From: CAVSUZ01 sp963795415
GTDB lineage: Bacteria > Pseudomonadota > Alphaproteobacteria > Acetobacterales > Acetobacteraceae
Reading direction: 5' to 3'
Length of the DNA: 64,000 nt
Assembly (NCBI GenBank): GCA_963795415.1
Contig: CAWCHQ010000003.1
Coordinates: 558,001 to 622,000, forward strand
Under the pieces are notes generated by a model, which ran no database searches, was not told the DNA's origin, and saw nothing but the letters and a program-made list of their open reading frames with translations. The position numbers were made by a program, and so were the translations under genes. Of the stretch, positions 1-9,434 are shown piece by piece; positions within the stretch are counted from its first letter, which is position 1, and each line of letters opens with the position of its first letter.

Positions 1-2
1 CC

Positions 3-2288
3 TGGGACAACATCGCGGCCATGCGTGCGGAGCTGAAGCGCATGGGCTTGTCGCTTGACTGGGAACGAGAGTTCGCCACCTGCGACCCGCAGTATTACGG
101 CTACCAGCAGAAGCTGTTTCTGGACTTTCTCCGCGCCGGTCGAGTTGAGCGGAAAGAGAGCTGGGTGAACTGGGACCCGGTGGACGGGACGGTTCTGGCG
201 AATGAGCAGGTGATCGAAGGTCGGGGATGGCGTTCCGGCGCCTTGGTGGAGAAAAAGCAACTTAGCCAGTGGTTCCTGCGGATAACGCACTATGCCCCGC
301 AGCTTCTGGAGGCGCTGAACACCCTGGACCGCTGGCCTGAGCGCGTGCGGCTGATGCAGGAAAAGTGGATCGGCCGAAGCGAGGGCGCCCGCGTCCGGTT
401 TGCGCTCGATCGGGCCACAGGCGGCATTGAGGAAGCTGAGGTCTATACGACCCGACCCGACACGCTGTTCGGCATGTCGTTTCTGGCGCTGGCGCCGGAG
501 CACCCGCTCGCTGCGGCGGTGGCGGCGGAAAACTCAGGGGCGGCGGAGTTCGTGGCCGAATGCCGCCGGATGGGCACCAGCGAGGCCGTGATCGAGATGG
601 CCGAGAAGCGCGGCTTCGATACGGGGCTCCGTGTTCGGCACCCCTTCCTGGAAGAAAGCTATCCGGTGTGGATCGCCAATTTTGTGCTGATGGAGTACGG
701 CACGGGTGCGATCTTCGGCTGTCCCGCGCATGACCAACGCGACCTGGATTTTGCACGCAAATATCGGCTGGTTGTGGTTCCGGTGGTGCTGCCGCCGGGT
801 ACCGATCCGGCTGACTTCGACGTGGGAAATGATGCCTATGTTGGTCCGGGGACGATCTTCAACTCGGCTTTCCTGAACGGCTTGGAGGTTGAGGCCGCGA
901 AGCACAGGGTCATCGCGGAGCTGGAAAAGCTCGGTGCGGGGAATGGCGAAGTAAACTGGCGGCTGCGGGATTGGGGGGTATCGCGCCAGCGCTATTGGGG
1001 TTGCCCGATTCCGGTCATTCACTGCGACAGCTGCGGTGTGGTGCCGGTGCCCGATGACCAGTTGCCAGTGAAGCTTCCTGATGACGTCGATTTCAGTTGC
1101 CCTGGTAATCCACTGGATCACCACCCGTCGTGGAAACACGTTGCGTGTCCCGCTTGCGGTAAGCCGGCGCGGCGGGAGACCGATACATTCGATGTGTTTG
1201 TGGATAGCTCCTGGTATTTCGCGCGGTTTTGTAGCCCACACGCGGACCGGCCAGTAATGCGCGCCGCTGTCGATTACTGGATGCCGGTCGATCAGTATAT
1301 CGGCGGGATCGAACATGCGATCCTGCATCTGCTTTACTCGAGGTTCTTTACCCGGGCGATGAAGGATACCGGGCACCTGGCACTTGAGGAGCCGTTCGCC
1401 GGCCTGTTTACGCAAGGCATGGTCACGCATGAGAGTTACCGGACCGCTGAGGGGTTGAACGGCAGGTGGCTGTATCCCGATGAGGTTATTAAGAACCCGG
1501 ACGGCACCGCCGTACACCGGGTGAGCGGCGAGCCGGTGATTGCCGGCCGCGTTGAAGCCATGAGCAAATCCAAGCGCAACACCGTTGATCCGGAGGCAAT
1601 TATAGGTCGGTACGGTGCGGATACGGCGCGCTGGTTCATTCTTTCAGACAATCCGCCCGATCGCGACATGGAGTGGACCGAAGCGGGCGTCGCGGGTGCG
1701 TTCCGCTTTATGCAGCGCGTTTTTCGCTTATCGGAAGCTCTGGAGGGAATCGATGCCGGACCGCAACCGGAGCGGTTCGGGGCGGCGGCGCATAAGCTTC
1801 GCCGGGCGACGCACCGCTGCATCGCGGCGACTACCGAGGCGATCGAGACATTTGCGTTCAACGTGGTAGTGGCTCGCCTGCATGAACTCGTGAATGCGAT
1901 TGCCGAGGCGGAGCGTGCCCCGGACGAGCAGGGGCTGATCTGGGCACGGCATGAGGCGGTTGGGATGCTCGCTCGCCTTATGGGGCCGTTGTCGCCGCAC
2001 CTTGCTGAAGAGGTTCACGCCAGGCTGCACGCGGATGCGCCTCTGGTTGCTGAGATGGCCTGGCCAGAGGCCGACTCCAACTTGGTCGCGGCGGAAACGG
2101 TGACAATCGCGGTGCAGGTTTCCGGCAAGCTGCGCGGCACCGTGGTTGTGCCTCCGGATTCGCCTGAGCCGACGGTTCTGAAAGCCGCTGCTGCGGAGCC
2201 CAATGTTGCCCGGTTGCTGCAAGGGAAGCAAATCGTGAAGCGCATCCACGTCCCGAACCGGATCGTCAATTTCGTGGTGGCCGGGTGA
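3..2288 (+). CDS. leuS: Leucine--tRNA ligase, 5' end outside the window
   Basis: Class I leucyl-tRNA synthetase, which charges tRNA-Leu in the cytoplasm. The reading frame is already open at base 3 (WDNIAAM...), so the N-terminal part of the catalytic domain with the HIGH motif lies upstream of the window. Visible in order: the CP1 editing domain with TTRPDTLFG, a zinc-ribbon insertion (CDSC ... CPAC), the SSWYFARF block, the KMSKS-type loop MSKSKRN, the anticodon-binding helical domain and the small C-terminal domain. The first internal ATG (base 21) is not the true start. The TGA stop overlaps the GTG start of lptE, so lptE is probably translationally coupled. Identity is certain from motifs; only the missing start limits the entry. 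Confidence 0.97.
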   Translation, partial: WDNIAAMRAELKRMGLSLDWEREFATCDPQYYGYQQKLFLDFLRAGRVERKESWVNWDPVDGTVLANEQVIEGRGWRSGALVEKKQLSQWFLRITHYAPQLLEALNTLDRWPERVRLMQEKWIGRSEGARVRFALDRATGGIEEAEVYTTRPDTLFGMSFLALAPEHPLAAAVAAENSGAAEFVAECRRMGTSEAVIEMAEKRGFDTGLRVRHPFLEESYPVWIANFVLMEYGTGAIFGCPAHDQRDLDFARKYRLVVVPVVLPPGTDPADFDVGNDAYVGPGTIFNSAFLNGLEVEAAKHRVIAELEKLGAGNGEVNWRLRDWGVSRQRYWGCPIPVIHCDSCGVVPVPDDQLPVKLPDDVDFSCPGNPLDHHPSWKHVACPACGKPARRETDTFDVFVDSSWYFARFCSPHADRPVMRAAVDYWMPVDQYIGGIEHAILHLLYSRFFTRAMKDTGHLALEEPFAGLFTQGMVTHESYRTAEGLNGRWLYPDEVIKNPDGTAVHRVSGEPVIAGRVEAMSKSKRNTVDPEAIIGRYGADTARWFILSDNPPDRDMEWTEAGVAGAFRFMQRVFRLSEALEGIDAGPQPERFGAAAHKLRRATHRCIAATTEAIETFAFNVVVARLHELVNAIAEAERAPDEQGLIWARHEAVGMLARLMGPLSPHLAEEVHARLHADAPLVAEMAWPEADSNLVAAETVTIAVQVSGKLRGTVVVPPDSPEPTVLKAAAAEPNVARLLQGKQIVKRIHVPNRIVNFVVAG

Positions 2289-2842
2289 TACGAACCGCGA
2301 CACTGCGGTATGGGATGACCCGCCGCGCGATGCTGGGGGGCAGCGTCGCGGCGCTGTCCGGATGCGGCTTCCAGCCCGTCTATATGCCAAGTTCTGGCGG
2401 AACGGCCGGCGTTGCGCGGCGCGAGCTTGCGGCGATTTTTGTGGCGATCATCCCGGATCGGCCCGGGCAGTTACTGCGTCAGGCCCTGCAGCAGCGATTA
2501 GAGGGTGCGAGCGGGGGCACTGCGCCTCTTTACACCCTGAACGTGAGTTACTGGATCGCAGGTGAGGGCATCGGAATTCAGCCGGACAACACCGCCACCC
2601 GCATTCGGCTGTTCGGGAATGCAAACTGGAATCTGGTCAGCCGCGGTTTACCGCAGACGCGCATTACGGAAGGATACTCCCGCGTTCAGGATGCAGTGAA
2701 TATTTTTCAGAATCAATATTTTGGAGCTGATCTCGGGACGCAAACCGCTTATCAGCGGATCGCAGACGCAATGGCTGACCAGATATCGCTTCGTCTGGCC
2801 ATCTTCTTCCGCGATCAGGCAAAACAGCAGGGCCTCACCTGA
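2285..2842 (+). CDS. lptE: LPS-assembly lipoprotein LptE
   Basis: Outer-membrane lipoprotein that plugs the LptD barrel and helps deliver lipopolysaccharide to the cell surface. The 185-residue protein begins with a short basic stretch containing an RR pair, a hydrophobic segment and a lipobox LSGC, followed by GFQPVY, the usual opening of mature LptE. The GTG at 2285 overlaps the leuS stop by 4 nt; an ATG at 2315 (MTRRAML) is an alternative start that gives a more typical signal peptide length. The order leuS-lptE-holA is the standard alphaproteobacterial arrangement, which supports the call more than sequence similarity alone because this family is divergent. Confidence 0.9.
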   Translation: MIRTATLRYGMTRRAMLGGSVAALSGCGFQPVYMPSSGGTAGVARRELAAIFVAIIPDRPGQLLRQALQQRLEGASGGTAPLYTLNVSYWIAGEGIGIQPDNTATRIRLFGNANWNLVSRGLPQTRITEGYSRVQDAVNIFQNQYFGADLGTQTAYQRIADAMADQISLRLAIFFRDQAKQQGLT

Positions 2843-2845
2843 GGA

Positions 2846-3859
2846 ATGAAACTCGATCCCCGTCGGGTGCAGGCGTTTCTACGGGATCCCGCGACGTGCC
2901 GGGTGGTGTTGCTGCATGGGGAAGACCAAGGGCTCATTCGAGAGCGGGCCGAGGCTCTCACAAGGCTGATCGCGGGTTCCCTCGATGATCCATTTCGCGT
3001 CACGGAACTGGATCGCGACGATATCGCCCATTTGGCAGATGAAGCGGCTTCCCTCTCACTTATGGGCGGACGGCGCGTCGTGCGGGTGCGGGACACGCCG
3101 GAATCGGCAGCCAAGCCAGTGGACGCTGTCTTCAACGGCCGGGGCGATGCCCTCGTGGTACTCGAGGCGGGTGTCTTGCCCTCCAGCTCTCGGCTGCGGG
3201 CCGCAGTGGAAAAGGCAGCGGACGGGGCTGCAATCGCTTGCTACCCCGAAGAGGGCCGTGCCTTGGAGGAGACGATCCGGGCAACGCTGCAGGCCGATCG
3301 GATTACCGCTGACGCTGAAGCGTTGGCCTGGCTCGCGGCAAGGCTTGGGGCCGATCGGGCATCGACAAAGGCCGAAATCGAAAAGTTGGCGTTGTTTGTG
3401 GGGGCAGGGGGCTCGGTCGAGATGACGGCCGCCGCTTCCTGTGTAGGCGATCTGGCTGGGCTATCGCTTGATGATGCCCTGTTTGCCGCGACAGCCGGGG
3501 ATATCACAACCGCTGACCGTGCTTTGGAACTCGCCATCGGGGAGGGTGCGACTCCAGTAGGGGTTATCCGGGCGGCACTGGGACATTTGCAGCGGCTGCA
3601 TCGTGGTCGCCTTGCGGCCGATCGAGGGCTTTCTCCGGCCGAGGCGGCAAAATCGGTGAAGCCGCCCATCTTCTTCCGCCGGATGAATGCCTTCGCCCGG
3701 GCGCTCACGCTCTGGCCTGCTCCGGCTTTGGCGGGAGCGATGAGCATGCTGGGTGAGGCCGAGCAAGCGTGCAAGCGAACCGGGTCTCCTGACGACGCCA
3801 TTTGCCGCCATGCTGTCCTTAGCCTGGCACGGCGAGCCGCCCGGCGGCAACGTCTATAG
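2846..3859 (+). CDS. holA: DNA polymerase III subunit delta
   Basis: Clamp-loader delta subunit, the wrench that opens the beta sliding clamp at the replication fork. The 337-residue protein has the expected length; the N-terminal AAA-like domain is seen as VVLLHGEDQGLIRERA, and the C-terminal collar region as the helical segment with SVKPPIFFRR. It starts 3 nt after lptE with GAGGA ahead of the ATG, so leuS-lptE-holA is one unit. It converges with the DUF3035 gene on the other strand; once that gene's frameshift is corrected the two no longer overlap. Confidence 0.94.
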   Translation: MKLDPRRVQAFLRDPATCRVVLLHGEDQGLIRERAEALTRLIAGSLDDPFRVTELDRDDIAHLADEAASLSLMGGRRVVRVRDTPESAAKPVDAVFNGRGDALVVLEAGVLPSSSRLRAAVEKAADGAAIACYPEEGRALEETIRATLQADRITADAEALAWLAARLGADRASTKAEIEKLALFVGAGGSVEMTAAASCVGDLAGLSLDDALFAATAGDITTADRALELAIGEGATPVGVIRAALGHLQRLHRGRLAADRGLSPAEAAKSVKPPIFFRRMNAFARALTLWPAPALAGAMSMLGEAEQACKRTGSPDDAICRHAVLSLARRAARRQRL

Positions 3860-3888
3860 AGGAGGGTGCATCGCGAAGCCACCGCGGT

Positions 3889-4474
3889 TCAAAAAATTCC
3901 GGAAAGCCATCCGCGAGGCTGCGGCTGAATGATCGGTGTCTGTCCGGCTTCGGGACTCTGGCCAAGGGCTGCATTCTCTCTCAGCCGCTTCGAACTCCAG
4001 CTCCGGGTTCACCGCAATTCCGGGCGTCTGCGGCGCACGCCAAAACAGGAGACGATCGGCAAAGCTCTGTCCGGGACCGTTGAGGCGGCCTTGTTCCTGC
4101 GCGATCTGGGCGCGAATATTCGCAGGCGCCGGCGGGCCCGCCTCCTGGACCAGGGCGGCCTGGCCGGCGCTCATGCCCGTGCCGTTGGACGCGAGAGCTG
4201 TCTGCGGGATCAAGGCTTCCTGCGCGGCGAGGCGATCCGGAACGTCCTGCGGGCGCGGAGCACCGGGCTGCGGCGGGCGAATAGAGTAGTCGGGTGGAAG
4301 GGTCAGCGGAGCCTGAGTGGTAACCGCGAATTCATCCGGCGAATCGCGCGTGAACCCGAACGTCCGAGAAAGGCTTTCGCCCATACCACCGCAAGAAGCC
4401 AGTGGAAGGATCAGTGCAACCGCACACAGCGCGGATAAATACCGGCGAGGTCGATTCGGGAAGGCAAGCAGCAT
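3889..4474 (-). CDS. DUF3035 family lipoprotein, one-base frameshift
   Basis: Predicted outer-membrane or periplasmic lipoprotein of unknown function, last gene of the ribF-ileS-lspA unit. The N-terminus has a signal peptide and lipobox LASC; the middle is Pro/Gln/Ala rich and ends in the conserved block LLFWRAPQTPGIAVNPELEFE. The uninterrupted frame then runs into unrelated residues and only stops at 3854, inside holA. Skipping one G in the GAAGCGG stretch near 3999 restores the family's usual ending (RLRENAALGQ, then PRGWLSGIF) with a stop at 3889-3891. Corrected length is about 194 residues. The lesion may be a base-calling error; see findings. Confidence 0.82.
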
Positions 4475-4496
4475 AGGTATTGATTACTCATGCCTG

Positions 4497-5057
4497 CTAG
4501 TGTTTCGCAAGACTGTCGCCTGCGGAGGCGTCCCCGTCGGGGATGTCTCCGGCGTCGTCCCGCCCCCTTTTGGGAGCAAACTGAGTAGCGATCAGCAGCG
4601 CAGCCACGCCGCAGACGATCGCCGCGTCGGCTATGTTGAATACATACCATGATACAGTGCCGATATGTGCGTGGATAAAATCCACCACTGCACCGAACCT
4701 GAGCCGATCAATGATATTGCCAACCGCACCGCCGGCAATGGCGCCCAGGGCAATGGCGGTAATCCGGGTCTCGGCCCGGCGCAGCCAGACTCCCAGCGCG
4801 ATCACAATCACTAGAGCAACGATCGCGAGGCCGATGCTGCTCCATTCGCCGAGACCGTTCAGGAGCCCGAACGTCACCCCGCGATTCCATACCATTGTCA
4901 GGTCGAGAATCGGCAGAAGCCGGACGTTCGCTCGCACCGGCAGATCAAGCCCGGTAAGAATCCAGTGTTTGCTCCCCTGGTCGGCGGCCAGGACAAGCAA
5001 GCCGGAAACGATTCCGAGCCAAGTGTAACGGTCGCGAGTCACGCGGGTTGCAGGCAC
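4497..5057 (-). CDS. lspA: Lipoprotein signal peptidase (signal peptidase II)
   Basis: Inner-membrane aspartyl protease that removes the signal peptide of prolipoproteins after lipid attachment to the lipobox cysteine. The 186-residue protein shows four transmembrane segments, the DQGSKHW motif near the N-terminus, and both catalytic aspartates in the motifs GNIIDRLRFGAVVDF and FNIADAAI. A soluble acidic tail (about 25 residues) follows the last membrane helix. The GTG start at 5057 overlaps the ileS stop by about 19 nt, the usual ileS-lspA coupling; its likely clients include the lipoprotein encoded immediately downstream. Confidence 0.96.
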   Translation of the reverse strand: MPATRVTRDRYTWLGIVSGLLVLAADQGSKHWILTGLDLPVRANVRLLPILDLTMVWNRGVTFGLLNGLGEWSSIGLAIVALVIVIALGVWLRRAETRITAIALGAIAGGAVGNIIDRLRFGAVVDFIHAHIGTVSWYVFNIADAAIVCGVAALLIATQFAPKRGRDDAGDIPDGDASAGDSLAKH

Positions 5058-7823
5058 ACGAGGCCGGACTCAACCGCATCGGCGCAGCGCGCACAAACGG
5101 TGGGGTGGTCAGGCTGCTGGCCGACTTCGGGAAGCACACGCCAGCAGCGGACGCATTTTCCACCCCCGGCCGATTCGACATGCACCACCGGATTGTCACC
5201 CGGCCGCGCGAGCCGCACTTGCGACACGATCAAGACCTCCGCCCAGCCGTCCTCGTCCAGCAGGTGAGAATTGAGCGTCACCTGAACCTGCAGGGAAGAG
5301 CCCCACCTGTCCTCGACACGCCCGGTCTCGATCGCCGCGGTTACCAGACGGCGGATTTCGCGGATCTCCTCCCACTTCGCGGCAAGTGCCGCGTCGCGCC
5401 AGCTTGCTGGAAGAGTTGGGAAAAGTTGCAGATGCACGGTTTCGTTTTCGCCGAAGCGGGCGGTCCAGGCTTCCTCCGCCGTGAAGCAAAGGACCGGGGC
5501 GAGCCAGGTCGTAAGACAACGATGCAAATGATCGAGAACCGTGCGGGCCGCGCGGCGGCGCAGACTGTCCGGCCGGTCGCAATAGATCGCGTCCTTGCGG
5601 ATATCGAAATAGAAGGCCGAGAGATCGGTGGAACAGAAATTATGCAGTTCCGGGTAAACACCGGTCCAGTCGTAGCTTCCCACCGCGGCGCGGATACGCG
5701 CGTCGATCGCGGTAAGCCGGTGCAGCACCCAGCGTTCCAGCTCGGGCATGTCAGCCTCCGGCACACGCTCCTGTTCTGAAAAGCCCTCCAGCGAGCCAAG
5801 AAGCCAGCGAAGCGTGTTGCGAAGGCGGCGGTAAAGTTCCGCCTGTTGCTTCAGGATTTCCTTGCCGATGCGCAGATCGTCGGTAGTATCCGACATCATT
5901 ACCCACAGGCGCAGGATGTCAACGCCGTACGTGTCCGCCACCTCCTGCGGTGCCGTCACGTTCCCCAGCGATTTCGACATCTTCCGGCCCTGCTCATCCA
6001 TCACAAAGCCATCCGTCACGAGCGCCCTGAACGGTGCGCGTCCGCGCGTGCCGATCGCCTCAAGTAATGAGGTGTGGAACCATCCGCGGTGCTGATCCGA
6101 ACCCTCGAGATAGAGGTCTGCTGGCCAGGGGAGTCCACGGTCCTCCAGCACGAACGCATGGGTCGAGCCGCTCTCGAACCACACATCCACAATATCCTTC
6201 ACCTGTTCATAATCGTCGGGATTGCGGCCTTCGCCGAGGAAGCGCTCGGGCGGGGAAGAATACCAGGCGTCGGCGCCCTCGGTGGCGAAGGTGTCGACGA
6301 TTCGCTGGACGACGTTGGGATCACGCAATGGCTCTCCCGTGCGCTTTTCCACGAATACGGCGATCGGCACACCCCAGGCGCGCTGCCGGCTGACGCACCA
6401 GTCGGGGCGGGCGGCGATCATGCTGGCGATGCGGTTGCGTCCGGAGTCGGGCACGAAGTGGGTTGCGTCGATCGCGGCGAGGGCCTTGGCGCGAATCTCG
6501 CTCGGGCCCATCCATGCGGATGAACCATTGCGGGGTCGCGCGGAAAATCAGCGGCGCCTTGCTGCGCCAGGAATGCGGGTAGGAGTGAACCAGCGTGCCG
6601 CGCGCGAGCAGACCGCCGGCTTCTTTCAGGGCGGCGCAGACCGGTTCGGCGGCCTTATAGACGTGCACGCCCGCGAACAGCGGCACCCAGGGATTGAAGG
6701 TGCCGTCATCGCCGACCGTTTCGGGCACGTCCAACCCATTGGCGCGGCCAAGGTCGAAGTCCTCCTCGCCGTGGCCCGGCGCGACGTGAACGAAGCCCGT
6801 GCCGGCCGCGGTGGTGACAAAGTTGGCGAACAGAACCGGTACGTCGTGGTCGTAGCCGCGCCCGCGCAGGGGATGCGCGCAGACTGTGCCCTCCAGTTCC
6901 ACGCCCTTCAGAACGCCGAGAACGTGGTGAGTGGCGATCCCCGTTTCGGCCAGGAATTGAGGGAGAAGGGCTAGCGAGACCAGCAACTTGTTCCCCGGAC
7001 GGACGAGGGATCCCTCCGCCACGCTGTCCACGCAGATCAGCGCGTATTCAAACTCCTGTCCGGCTGCGATGGCGCGGTTGCCGGGCATGGTCCAGGGCGT
7101 GGTGGTCCAGATGACGACCGCCGCGTCGCGGAGATCGGGGGAGGGGGAACGGATGACGGGGAAGCGCACCCAGATCTGGGTGGATTTGTGGTCATGGTAT
7201 TCGATCTCGGCTTCGGCCAGCGCGGTTTTTTCCACCGGCGACCACATGACAGGGCGAAGGCCGCGATAGAGCGCGCCGTTCAGCAGGAACTTGCCGATCT
7301 CGGCAGCGATGGCCGCCTCGGAGGGGAAGTCCATAGTGGAATAGCGCTGGTCCCAGGCGCCTTCGACGCCGAGGCGGCGAAACTCATCCCGCTGCACGCC
7401 CATCCAGTGCCGCGCGTATTCCCGGCATTCGGCTCGGAACTGCAGGATCGGCACTGCGTCCTTGTCCCTACCAGCCTTGCGGTATTGCTCTTCGATCCGC
7501 CACTCGATCGGCAGGCCGTGGCAGTCCCAGCCGGGGATGTAGTCCGCATCGAACCCCGCCATCTGCCGCGTACGGTTGATAAAGTCCTTGTGGATCTTGT
7601 TCAGCGCGGTGCCGATATGGATGTTGCCGTTGGCGTAAGGCGGGCCGTCGTGAAGGATGAATTTCGGGCGGCGCTTGGAGGCGGCGCGAAGTTGCCCCCA
7701 GAGGTCCATGGCATCCCAGCGGGCGAGGATGCGCGGTTCCTTCTTCGGCAGCTCGCCGCGCATGGGAAAACTGGTGCGCGGCAGAAACACGGTGTCGCGG
7801 TAGTCGCGCTGGGATTGGGTCAT
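5039..7823 (-). CDS. ileS: Isoleucine--tRNA ligase, one-base frameshift
   Basis: Class I isoleucyl-tRNA synthetase. The first open frame (7823 down to about 6505) carries the HIGH-type motif in NGNIHIGTALNK and the CP1 editing domain (TTTPWTMPGNRA); the second (from 6511 down to 5039) carries the KMSKS loop GRKMSKSLGN, the anticodon-binding domain and the C-terminal zinc motif CVRCW ... CARC. They join at RMDG/PSEIRAKAL: one extra G or C in the GGGCCC run near 6508 separates the frames, and removing it gives a normal enzyme of about 927 residues. Because this enzyme is essential and no second copy is visible, a sequencing or assembly error is likelier than a real break. Located between ribF and lspA as usual. 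Confidence 0.93.
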
Positions 7824-7943
7824 CAGAAAATCCGGGCGGCCCGGGGCCGCTGAATGGGGGGTGCGCGTTTTATGTACCCGGCGGTCAGCGATCCGCCGGG
7901 TGGATAATTCGCGCCCGCCTGTATCCCATTTGCATAGCTCGGA

Positions 7944-8885
7944 CTATGGGGATGCGGGCGCGGTGCCGTCAAGGATCTGCCTCGCCTGCGTGACATCGGC
8001 AGCAATCTGTGCCTTGAGCGCTTCAAGGCCCGGAAATTTCTGCTCGGGGCGAATGTAGGCGTGCAACGCCACCATCACCTCGGACCCGTACAAGTCCCCC
8101 GCGAAATCGAAAATGTTCACTTCCAGCCTGCTCTCCACGCCCGCGCTGACAGTGGGGCGCCGTCCGATGTTGGCTGCACCACCCCGGACCGCGCCGTCCG
8201 GCAATCGGACCGTCACGGCATAAACCCCCCGGGCCGGCTCGAGATGCCGCCCGAGGGGCACATTGGCAGTCGGGAACCCAATCGTTCGCCCTCGCTCGTC
8301 GCCATGCATGACAACGCCCCGAATGGCCCAGGGTCGCCCAAGTTCAACTGCCGCTCGCTCCGGATAACCGTCGCGCAAATCCCGCCGTATCCGGCTGGAG
8401 GAGAGGGGACCTTCGGCGTCACTCACCGGGGGCACCAATGTCAGGCCCATGCCGAGTGCCTCCGCCCGACTGCTCAAAAAAGCGGTGTTTCCCGTCTTGC
8501 GGTAACCGAAAGCGAAATCCAACCCTGAGGCCAAATGCAGCGCGGCGATCCGCTGGTGGAGAATGCCTGTGACGAAGGAATCCGGGGGCATCAAGCTGAA
8601 ATCATGGTTGAAAGGCAACTCATAGAGTATTGAAACTCCATGTGAAAAAAGCAGGCTGGCCCGTTCGGCCGAAAGTGTGAGGCGGAAAGGCGGATCATCG
8701 GGTCGAAAAAACTCGCGTGGGTGCGGTTCAAACGTCAGCACAGCCAGCGGCGCGTCCGGTCGCGCGCTGTGAGCCGCCCGCAACACCGCCACGTGACCGA
8801 GATGGACGCCATCGAAATTGCCGAGCGCAACCGTGGCGCCGCGGAGGTCGGACGGAAGATTTCGCCAGTCCCGGACGATGTGCAC
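7944..8885 (-). CDS. ribF: Bifunctional riboflavin kinase / FAD synthetase
   Basis: Converts riboflavin to FMN (C-terminal flavokinase) and FMN to FAD (N-terminal nucleotidyltransferase). The 313-residue protein has the N-terminal nucleotidyltransferase motif GNFDGVHLGH and the SSSRIRRDL block, then the riboflavin kinase motif GRTIGFPTANV. The GTG start at 8885 directly follows the stop codon of the MaoC gene (TGAGTG), so the two are coupled. It is followed by about 120 nt and then ileS, the widespread ribF-ileS-lspA order. Confidence 0.96.
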   Translation of the reverse strand: MHIVRDWRNLPSDLRGATVALGNFDGVHLGHVAVLRAAHSARPDAPLAVLTFEPHPREFFRPDDPPFRLTLSAERASLLFSHGVSILYELPFNHDFSLMPPDSFVTGILHQRIAALHLASGLDFAFGYRKTGNTAFLSSRAEALGMGLTLVPPVSDAEGPLSSSRIRRDLRDGYPERAAVELGRPWAIRGVVMHGDERGRTIGFPTANVPLGRHLEPARGVYAVTVRLPDGAVRGGAANIGRRPTVSAGVESRLEVNIFDFAGDLYGSEVMVALHAYIRPEQKFPGLEALKAQIAADVTQARQILDGTAPASP

Positions 8886-9287
8886 TCAGGGCACCTGAAC
8901 GTGAGCCTCGCCCTCGATCACGGCCTTCCCGAATACGGTGCATGTCGTCTTAAGAGTGGCGCGCTTTTTTGCCGGATCGAGCGCGGTGATTTCCACAGTC
9001 GCGGTCACCGTGTCGCCGATCTTAACGGGGGCCCGAAAGCGGAGTGTCTGGCCCATGTAGATGGTTCCGGGACCAGGCAGCCTGGTGCCGAGGACGGCAC
9101 TGATCAGACCGGCCGAGAGCATTCCATGCGCGATCCGCTCGCCGAAAATCGAGTCCTTTGCTGCTTCGGCATTCAGGTGAACCGGATTGGTGTCGGTACT
9201 GACAGCCGCGTACATCAGGATGTCGGCTTCGGTAATCGTTTTTCCCAAGCTTGCCGTCTCCCCGACGGCGAGGTCTTCAAAGGCCAT
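8886..9287 (-). CDS. MaoC family (R)-hydratase / dehydratase
   Basis: Single hot-dog domain protein of 133 residues, of the MaoC-like enoyl-CoA hydratase family. The family signature is visible: a TDTNPVH segment with catalytic Asp and His, and GMLSAGLISAVLGTRLPGPG. Substrate is not readable from sequence; such proteins typically hydrate enoyl-CoA thioesters. The ATG at 9287 was chosen because it starts the conserved domain (MAFEDLAVGE); the frame stays open further upstream but without family similarity. It is the first gene of the unit that continues into ribF. Confidence 0.87.
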   Translation of the reverse strand: MAFEDLAVGETASLGKTITEADILMYAAVSTDTNPVHLNAEAAKDSIFGERIAHGMLSAGLISAVLGTRLPGPGTIYMGQTLRFRAPVKIGDTVTATVEITALDPAKKRATLKTTCTVFGKAVIEGEAHVQVP

Positions 9288-9434
9288 GAGAGATTTCCGC
9301 TGGTTCAAGCCGCGCTTGTGAGGAAAGCCGTGCGCCAGGTCAACCGCCGACGATCCACCTTCGGTCCAGGCGATAGACAATGTGCCCGGTTCCGCGCAAA
9401 CACCGCCGCAGCACCAACCGCCATGAGTAACTGA

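Noticed and set aside
534..1517. 327-codon - strand frame inside leuS
   Set aside because: Antisense shadow of a GC-rich gene; no start signal or domain.
3854..3888. Uncorrected end of the DUF3035 gene overlapping holA
   Set aside because: These residues exist only because of the frameshift; the family ending lies in the neighbouring frame.
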